Shown here: positions 6,024-11,046 of the stretch, piece after piece
Layout: each line of letters begins with the position of its first letter
Numbering within the stretch: the first letter of the stretch is position 1
Source: Candidatus Falkowbacteria bacterium CG23_combo_of_CG06-09_8_20_14_all_49_15
GTDB lineage: Bacteria; Patescibacteriota; Patescibacteriia; Patescibacteriales; UM-FILTER-48-10
Length of the DNA: 11,046 nucleotides
Assembly (NCBI GenBank): GCA_002771615.1
Contig: PCSD01000095.1
Coordinates: 1-11,046, forward strand
Direction of reading: 5' to 3'
The notes under the pieces: model-generated
What the model was told of the DNA's origin: nothing
Databases searched by the model: none
The model's input: the letters and a program-made list of their open reading frames with translations, nothing else
Program-made: the position numbers and the translations under genes

Positions 6024-6911
6024 ATGAAACTGGCCAAAATTCAAATTACGGCTTGGGATAAGCCAAAATATTATAATTGCGGAGATAATCTCTTAAAACG
6101 GGGTGAAAAAGCGATTATCCGGGCAGAATCCGGCCTAGAGATCGGCACGGTGCTGGAAACCAAAGAAGTTGTGGATGATGAATTGGCTCCTTATCTTGGA
6201 CTCAATCAATCCGCCGCCAGCTTAAACGGAGAAGGGAATGGCGGTCCGGCTCCGGAAGCGGCGCCGGAAACGTTTGTCTTGCCAATGGTTACGCGCCGAG
6301 CGGATGTTTCGGATTGGGAAAGAATCCCCGGCGATGAAAATCGGAAAAAAGATCTGGCGGACTGCAAATTTCTCATTAAAAAACATAATTTAGACATGAA
6401 GCTGGTTGATCTGCATTATAATTTTGAAGGTTCCCGCCTGACCTTCGCTTTTATCGCGGACGGCCGGGTTGATTTCCGCGACTTGGTCAAAGACATGACC
6501 AGGCATTTCAACCGTTCCATCCGCCTTCAGCAGATCGGCATCCGCGATGAGGCGAAAATCACCGGCGATTGCGGCCATTGCGGACGGCGTTTATGCTGCC
6601 AAACCCATCTTTTTGAACTTCAGTCAATAACCTCGGAAATGGCTGAGCTCCAGCAGTGCGCGCACCGCGGTTCGGATCGGATTTCCGGTTTGTGCGGACG
6701 GCTGATGTGCTGTTTGAACTATGAGCAAAAAGGCTATGAAGACTTGGCGAAAAATCTCCCGCCTTTAGGCGCGCATGTCAAGGTGGAAGGTCGGAAAGGC
6801 TTGGTGATCGGTTATCACCCTTTGCGCGGCACGGTGGACGTGGAATTGGCGCCGGAAAACGGGGAAAATCCCGCCAAAGTGGAAGTGGAAGCAAAAAAAA
6901 TCAAAATTTAG
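6024..6911 (+). CDS. ricT: PSP1-domain Fe-S protein, RicT (YaaT)-like
   Basis: The PSP1/RicT family includes Bacillus YaaT, which with RicA and RicF forms an Fe-S complex that aids RNase Y-dependent mRNA processing. In this 295-residue protein (ATG at 6024) residues 1-50 form the N-terminal barrel (KYYNCGDNLLKRGEKAII, then GLEIGTVLE). The central PSP1 core contains LVDLHYNFEGSRLTFAF and RDLVKDMTRHF. Two cysteine motifs are intact: GDCGHCGRRLCC (Cys183, 186, 191, 192) and GLCGRLMCCLNYE (Cys224, 229, 230), the set expected to hold Fe-S clusters. A small barrel-like tail follows. A Gly/Pro/Ala-rich stretch (70-83) replaces part of the usual linker. A TTG start at 5994 would add ten residues overlapping tsf; the family N-terminus favours 6024. 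No RicA or RicF gene is seen, so the same function is likely but not proven. Confidence 0.88.
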   Translation: MKLAKIQITAWDKPKYYNCGDNLLKRGEKAIIRAESGLEIGTVLETKEVVDDELAPYLGLNQSAASLNGEGNGGPAPEAAPETFVLPMVTRRADVSDWERIPGDENRKKDLADCKFLIKKHNLDMKLVDLHYNFEGSRLTFAFIADGRVDFRDLVKDMTRHFNRSIRLQQIGIRDEAKITGDCGHCGRRLCCQTHLFELQSITSEMAELQQCAHRGSDRISGLCGRLMCCLNYEQKGYEDLAKNLPPLGAHVKVEGRKGLVIGYHPLRGTVDVELAPENGENPAKVEVEAKKIKI

Positions 6912-6937
6912 CCTAAAATTAAGCGTTAAGTAAAAAT

Positions 6938-6969
6938 AAAAAACGGTAAAGAAACCGTTTTTTTGTTTT
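6938..6969 (+). terminator. Terminator of the rpsB-tsf-ricT unit
   Basis: AAACGGT (6941-6947) pairs with ACCGTTT (6954-6960) around an AAAGAA loop, extended by A-T pairs on the outside. Most of the next nine bases are T. It begins 27 nt after the ricT stop. The stem is short, but the T tract is strong. Confidence 0.85.
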
Positions 6970-6979
6970 AGGAAAAATA

Positions 6980-6988
6980 TGTTATAAT
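6980..6988 (+). promoter_or_regulatory. Extended -10 promoter for gap-hydB(-hydA)
   Basis: TGT followed by a perfect TATAAT (6983-6988) forms an extended -10 element. There is no good -35 at the right distance: TTGTTT at 6963-6968 gives a spacer of only 14, and the preceding terminator T tract fills the region. Transcription would start near 6995. The transcript would begin in a small hairpin, AAAGTTA (6992-6998) with TAACTTT (7007-7013), then an AT-rich leader without a Shine-Dalgarno. Confidence 0.6.
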
Positions 6989-7033
6989 AAAAAAGTTAGC
7001 TGTTAATAACTTTATTAAAAATATTCCAAAAAT

Positions 7034-8047
7034 ATGAAGATCGCGATTAACGGCTTTGGCCGCATCGGCCGCGCCGTGCTGAAGGCATATTTTGTCGCGC
7101 CGAAAAATTTTCCTTTTCAGATTGTCGCCGTGAACGATTTAACGGACCCCGGAACCTTGGCGCATCTGCTCCGCTATGATTCCTGTTCCGGCCGTTCAGT
7201 TTTGAAAATCAAAGCCGGGCGGGATTTTCTTAATGTTTCCGGACAAAAGATCCAAGTGTTGGCGGAAAAAGATCCGGTTAACCTGCCCTGGCGCGATTTA
7301 GAAGCGGATCTGGTGATTGAATCAACCGGCCGCTTCCGCCGTCCCTCGGAAGCGGATGCGCATCTGCGCGCCGGCGCAAAAAAGGTCATAATCTCCGCGC
7401 CGGCCAAAGACGGGGTAAAAACCATTGTCCTTGGTGTTAATGAGGAAAAGATCAAAAAAAGCGACCAGATTCTGTCCATGGCTTCCTGCACGACCAATTG
7501 TTTGGCCCCGATCATGGCCGTCATCCAAGAACAATTCGGCGTGCGGCGCGCGGCCATGACCACCATCCATTCTTACACAGCCGACCAAAATCTGGTTGAC
7601 GGCCCGCATAAAGATTTGCGCCGGGCGCGGGCGGCGGCTCAGAACATCGTGCCGACCACGACCGGAGCCGCGACCGCCGTGGCCGAGACCATCCCGGGAT
7701 TGAAAGGGATTTTTGGCGGCTTGGCCGTCCGCGTGCCGACGCCGCTGGTTTCATTGTGCGATTTGGTTGTCTGTCTGAAAAAGAAATCCCGCCCCGAAGA
7801 CATCAATTCCGCCCTGACCAAAGCGGCCGCCAACCCGCGGTGGAAAAACATTTTGGCTGTGAGCCAGGAACCGCTGGTCTCCAGCGACTTAATCGGTCAC
7901 CCAGCCAGCGCCATCGTTGACTTGCCCCTGACCGCGGTCATTGACGGCGATCTGGCCAAAATTATCGCCTGGTATGATAATGAATGGGGCTATGCCAACC
8001 GCCTTTTGGACCTGTGCGGATACATCAATAAAAAATCTTTGCAATAA
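7034..8047 (+). CDS. gap: Glyceraldehyde-3-phosphate dehydrogenase, phosphorylating, type I
   Basis: GAPDH oxidises glyceraldehyde-3-phosphate with NAD+ and phosphate to 1,3-bisphosphoglycerate, the NADH-producing step of glycolysis. Normal length (337). The Rossmann start is INGFGRIGR (5-13). VNDLTD (33-38) carries the Asp35 expected to bind the NAD ribose. ASCTTNC (150-156) holds the catalytic Cys152, and TTIHSYTADQ the catalytic His179. DGPHKDLRRARAA has the Pro linked with NAD rather than NADP preference. TTTGAA, GLAVRVPTP and the closing YDNEWGYANR are all canonical. No key residue is missing. The ATG at 7034 is fixed by the family N-terminus; there is no Shine-Dalgarno. It is the first gene after the promoter at 6980-6988, with a hydrogenase flavoprotein gene 24 nt downstream, so NADH made here may be reoxidised by the genes that follow. 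Confidence 0.97.
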   Translation: MKIAINGFGRIGRAVLKAYFVAPKNFPFQIVAVNDLTDPGTLAHLLRYDSCSGRSVLKIKAGRDFLNVSGQKIQVLAEKDPVNLPWRDLEADLVIESTGRFRRPSEADAHLRAGAKKVIISAPAKDGVKTIVLGVNEEKIKKSDQILSMASCTTNCLAPIMAVIQEQFGVRRAAMTTIHSYTADQNLVDGPHKDLRRARAAAQNIVPTTTGAATAVAETIPGLKGIFGGLAVRVPTPLVSLCDLVVCLKKKSRPEDINSALTKAAANPRWKNILAVSQEPLVSSDLIGHPASAIVDLPLTAVIDGDLAKIIAWYDNEWGYANRLLDLCGYINKKSLQ

Positions 8048-8071
8048 AAAATAAGATTAAAAATTGCGTCT

Positions 8072-9112
8072 ATGGATTTGCTGGCAAAATTAAAAAAAAC
8101 AAATTTAACCGGGCGCGGCGGCGCCGGTTTTCCGGTATGGCGGAAATGGGAGGCGGTCAAAGAAGCACCCGGAAAGACAAAATATCTGGTTATTAACGGA
8201 TCGGAAGGGGAGCCCGGCATTAAGAAAGATTTCCATATTCTGAAAAATTTTTTAGAAGATTTTTTTTACGGCCTTGATTTAGCCGTTAATTTTTTTTCCA
8301 TTAAACGAGCTTTTTTTTATTTGAATCCGAGCTACTATGCGCTTTTGGAAAAAGATTTACGGCGCCGCCAGCCCGCTTATTTGGAAATAGTTAAAAAGCC
8401 CAAAGACGCCGGTTATATCGGCGGTGAGGAAACCGCGGTTTTAAACGCGCTGGAAAATAAAAAAATTGAACCGCGGCTCCGGCCGCCTTTTCCCACGGTT
8501 TCCGGCCTTTTTGCTTGCCCCACTTTGGTGCATAACATTGAAACTCTTTATCAAATCGCTTTGCTGGCCAAAGATGAGTACCGGCAGGAAAAATTTTATA
8601 CGATTAACGGCGATTGTCTTTGGACCGGCGTCTATTCTAAGCCGGAAAATTGGACGATTAAGCAAGTCTTGATTGAAACGGACAATTATCCGGATTTTCC
8701 TTTTTTTGTTCAAGTAGGCGGCGACGCGAGCGGTCTGGTTTTAAATATGGACCAGCTCAAACAGGCAGTCGGCGGGGCCGGATCAATCACGGTCTACAGC
8801 CAGAGCAAGCACGCGCCTCTTGATCTGATCCGGGGCTGGATAGATTTTTTCGCGCGCCAATCGTGCGGCCAATGTACGCCTTGCCGCGAAGGCACTTATC
8901 GCCTGCAAAAGATATTTTCCGAGCGGACGCCTGATTGGGCGCTGGCCGGTGAGATCCTTTCCGCCTTGGCCGACACTTCTTTTTGCGCTTTGGGCCGCAG
9001 TGTGCCAATTCCGATCCGATCATATATTAATAACGTCCTGAAACGTTCGGATGCCAGCCTTTGGCCGGATTTCCCAATGGCCGCCGCTCAAGACCTTTGC
9101 GCTTGTTTTTGA
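8072..9112 (+). CDS. hydB: NuoF/HydB-like NADH-oxidising flavoprotein, shortened (hydrogenase diaphorase subunit)
   Basis: This family (51-kDa complex I subunit, HydB of [FeFe] hydrogenases) binds NADH and FMN and passes electrons to Fe-S clusters. In 346 residues the core motifs are present: GRGGAGFP (14-21), INGSEGEPG (41-49) for FMN and NADH, YIGGEETAVLNALE (115-128), RLRPPFP...GLFACPTLVHNIET (135-158), a short SLBB-like part, and a [4Fe-4S] site CGQCTPC (Cys265, 268, 271) with Cys305 in SFCALG. It is minimal. Only 13 residues precede GRGGAGFP, where NuoF has about 50-60. The N-terminal thioredoxin-like [2Fe-2S] domain and C-terminal ferredoxin domain of bacterial HydB are absent. It starts 24 nt after gap, in the same frame and without a Shine-Dalgarno; hydA follows after 94 nt. 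Electron transfer from NADH to HydA is inferred from motifs and position. Confidence 0.85.
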   Translation: MDLLAKLKKTNLTGRGGAGFPVWRKWEAVKEAPGKTKYLVINGSEGEPGIKKDFHILKNFLEDFFYGLDLAVNFFSIKRAFFYLNPSYYALLEKDLRRRQPAYLEIVKKPKDAGYIGGEETAVLNALENKKIEPRLRPPFPTVSGLFACPTLVHNIETLYQIALLAKDEYRQEKFYTINGDCLWTGVYSKPENWTIKQVLIETDNYPDFPFFVQVGGDASGLVLNMDQLKQAVGGAGSITVYSQSKHAPLDLIRGWIDFFARQSCGQCTPCREGTYRLQKIFSERTPDWALAGEILSALADTSFCALGRSVPIPIRSYINNVLKRSDASLWPDFPMAAAQDLCACF

Positions 9113-9206
9113 AAATTCTTACTAATTTTTCGTGATAAAATTGAAAAGTTTTTTATTTTTTCACCCGATTGGCGCGGTTTAATAAATAAAATTTTAAATT
9201 GATCTA
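9113..9206. other. AT-rich hydB-hydA spacer with a weak inverted repeat
   Basis: This 94-bp spacer is the only sizeable gap inside the gap-hydB-hydA block. TGAAAA (9142-9147) and TTTTCA (9158-9163) are perfect inverse copies ten bases apart. TTGGCG (9169-9174) with TTTAAA (9193-9198) is a poor promoter candidate that would place a transcript start near 9205. No terminator is visible, so read-through from gap is plausible. Confidence 0.3.
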
Positions 9207-10988
9207 ATGCCGTATTTATCCGGAGAGCCGCCGTTTTTGAATAGTAGCGGACCAGACCAGAATATTAAGAAATTTATGGCTAAAAAAGAAATTCATTTCA
9301 AACTTAATGGGCAGGCAGCGGCCTGCGCGCCGGGTGATACAATCATGCAAGCCGCCAAAAAAAACGGCCTGTCGATCCCGGGTCTGTGCGGTCATCCGGA
9401 TTTTCCGGCCAAAACCAATTGCCGGGTCTGTGTCGTGGAAATCAAAGGCCGTCCGAAACTTGAACCTTCTTGCGCGATCCTGGTGGAAGAAGGCATGGAG
9501 ATCACGACCGACTCAGCCCGGGTCCGACAGGAAAGAAATTTGAATCTTGAGCTGATTTTTGCCGAACATATTGAAAAGTGCCCGACTTGCGTCTGGCGTT
9601 TTGAATGCCCGCTTCTTTTTTACGCGGAAAAATACAAAATTAAAATCAACCGTTTTTCTGACCGTAAAGGACAGAGGCAGAAGTATTCTTTCGCCAATGC
9701 CGTGGAATTGGACGGTTCGCAATGTATTGACTGCCGCAATTGCGTGGACGCTTGTTCGCTTCTTCAGAAAATTGATTATCTGGAAGTATCCGGAAAGGGC
9801 GTTAACCAGGAAATCAAACCGGTTGCCCGGTCCGGCGCTTATTGCATTCTGTGCGGCCAATGCGCCCTCCATTGCCCGGTCAGCGCCGCTCAGGAACAAT
9901 CCGAATGGCCGCTTGTGGAAAGGGATTTGGCCGACCCGGATAAAATTATGGTCGCTCAGATTGCGCCGTCCGTGCGCGTGACCGTCGGCGAAGATTTTGA
10001 TCTTCCATATGGACGGAATGTAGCGGAAAAAATTATCTCCGGTTTGCGCCGCCTCGGTTTTAAATATGTCTTTGATGTCAATTTTGGGGCTGACATTACA
10101 ACAATAGTTGAGGCAGAAGAACTTTTGGACCGGCTGGCCGCAAAAAAGAATTTGCCGATGTTCACTTCCTGTTGCCCGGGTTGGGTAAATTATGTTGAAT
10201 TTTATGAGCCGCGTTTAATCCCGAATCTGACCACGGTCCGCTCACCTCACATCCACAGCGGCGGGATCATCAAAACTTATTGGGCGCGGCGCATGAACAT
10301 AAAACCTGAGAACATTGTCGTTGTTTCCGTTATGCCTTGTACGGCCAAAAAATACGAGGCGAAAAGGCCGGAATTAAGAATTAAGGATTTGGCGCCGGTT
10401 GACCATGTCCTCACGGCCAGGGAATTGTCTTTTCTTTTCAAGAAAAACGATCTGGATCTGAAAACTTTGCCCAAAGATCAACCGGACGCCTTGCTCGGCG
10501 ATTACAGCGGCGGAGCCGCTTTATTCGGCGGATCCGGCGGAGTGATGGAATCCGCTTTGCGCGCCGCCGCTTTTTCGCTTTGCCAAAAAGGTCAAGCTAA
10601 GATCTGCCGGACTCGTATAGATTTTGAGGAAGTGCGCGGTTTATCCGGCGTGAAATCCGCGACCGTTGAATTGGGCGGGCATCGATTGCGCGTCGGCGTG
10701 GTGAATGGCATTGGGAATATCCGCGCCGTGCTTGATCATCTTGCGGATTTTGATTATCTGGAAGTCATGGCTTGCCCGGGCGGCTGTATCGGCGGCGGCG
10801 GCCAGCCAATTCCGACCACGCCGGAAATTCGTCGGAAACGGATAGAAGCAATTTTAAAAATTGATCAAGGCGCGAAAATCCGCCGTTCCAATGAAAATCA
10901 AAACGCCATTTTGGCCTTGGACTGGTTGAAAGAAAATAAAAATTTATATAATCAGATTATTTTTACTAAGTTGGTTTCCAGAATCTAA
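9207..10988 (+). CDS. hydA: [FeFe] hydrogenase, multi-cluster (CpI/HydA type) catalytic subunit
   Basis: It reversibly reduces protons to H2. Domains in order (593 residues): a plant-type [2Fe-2S] domain (Cys61, 72, 75, 89); a His-Cys3 [4Fe-4S] site HIEKCPTC...C (His121, Cys125, 128, 134); two ferredoxin clusters (Cys173, 176, 179, 183 and 213, 216, 219, 223); then the H-cluster domain. All three H-cluster signatures are intact: TSCCPGW (Cys322, Cys323), MPCTAKK (Cys378) and ACPGGCIGGGGQP (Cys523, Cys527). By comparison with Clostridium CpI, Glu302, Glu305, Ser346 and Cys322 would keep the proton path. The C-terminal region (KRIEAILKIDQG) matches the small-subunit-like end. The start is uncertain: ATG 9207 is given, but ATG 9276 (residue 24) lies closer to the first domain and fits the family better; neither has a Shine-Dalgarno. 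Maturases HydE/F/G are not in the window. Confidence 0.95.
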   Translation: MPYLSGEPPFLNSSGPDQNIKKFMAKKEIHFKLNGQAAACAPGDTIMQAAKKNGLSIPGLCGHPDFPAKTNCRVCVVEIKGRPKLEPSCAILVEEGMEITTDSARVRQERNLNLELIFAEHIEKCPTCVWRFECPLLFYAEKYKIKINRFSDRKGQRQKYSFANAVELDGSQCIDCRNCVDACSLLQKIDYLEVSGKGVNQEIKPVARSGAYCILCGQCALHCPVSAAQEQSEWPLVERDLADPDKIMVAQIAPSVRVTVGEDFDLPYGRNVAEKIISGLRRLGFKYVFDVNFGADITTIVEAEELLDRLAAKKNLPMFTSCCPGWVNYVEFYEPRLIPNLTTVRSPHIHSGGIIKTYWARRMNIKPENIVVVSVMPCTAKKYEAKRPELRIKDLAPVDHVLTARELSFLFKKNDLDLKTLPKDQPDALLGDYSGGAALFGGSGGVMESALRAAAFSLCQKGQAKICRTRIDFEEVRGLSGVKSATVELGGHRLRVGVVNGIGNIRAVLDHLADFDYLEVMACPGGCIGGGGQPIPTTPEIRRKRIEAILKIDQGAKIRRSNENQNAILALDWLKENKNLYNQIIFTKLVSRI

Positions 10989-11046
10989 CGCAACACTTTC
11001 AATGTTTAATATTAGTGGATTAATTTAAAAAGCGCTTAGCAGTAAT

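Noticed and set aside
9142..9163. Rex-like redox operator upstream of hydA
   Set aside because: TGAAAA-N10-TTTTCA is an inverted repeat, but it lacks the TTGTGA/TCACAA core and has the wrong spacing. In AT-rich DNA a 6-bp match is weak evidence.
1..11046. Recoded TGA (code 25, as in Absconditabacteria and Gracilibacteria)
   Set aside because: TGA ends the CAP gene and hydB exactly where the proteins should end. No in-frame TGA is needed at a conserved Gly in any gene.
1..11046. CRISPR array, tRNA, insertion sequence, phage or toxin-antitoxin genes
   Set aside because: All spacers were read on both strands. None holds evenly spaced long repeats, a cloverleaf, terminal inverted repeats with a transposase, or a small conserved toxin-like frame.

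Overview
This is an 11 kb, gene-dense window with nearly every gene on the + strand. Coding DNA is moderately GC-rich and the short spacers are AT-rich. TGA is used as an ordinary stop (CAP-domain gene, hydB), so the standard bacterial code fits. A cell-surface protein with a myxococcal-type Cys-rich repeat, a sortase and a membrane-tethered CAP protein occur together with compact housekeeping genes and mostly Shine-Dalgarno-less starts. That mix looks most like a Patescibacteria/CPR genome (Parcubacteria-like). This is an inference from gene content and style; no rRNA or other phylogenetic anchor was aligned.

Layout. (1) 1-677: the C-terminal part of a secreted surface protein (Cys-rich repeat, DUF11-like domain, LAASG-type sorting signal, membrane helix). 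It is followed by a strong terminator and a second terminator-like hairpin. (2) 884-3021: a sortase and a CAP/SCP-domain protein with several membrane segments, two bases apart and surely co-transcribed. Together with the upstream protein this is a cell-envelope block. (3) 3162-4244: mnmA, the tRNA 2-thiouridylase, preceded by a spacer rich in small repeats. (4) 4260-6911: a good promoter, a structured leader of about 130 nt, then rpsB, tsf and a RicT/PSP1-type Fe-S protein, closed by a terminator. (5) 6980-10988: an extended -10 promoter, then gap (glyceraldehyde-3-phosphate dehydrogenase), a shortened NuoF/HydB-like NADH-oxidising flavoprotein, and a multi-cluster [FeFe] hydrogenase.

The last block is the most interesting. 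GAPDH makes NADH in glycolysis. The flavoprotein can take electrons from NADH, and the hydrogenase can release them as H2. The three genes in a row read as a compact fermentative redox-balancing module. The usual HydC/NuoE partner and several usual HydB Fe-S domains are absent from the window. No hydrogenase maturase (HydE/F/G) is seen here either.

No tRNA, rRNA, CRISPR array, insertion sequence or phage gene was found. The last 58 bases (10989-11046) are AT-rich with no recognisable feature.
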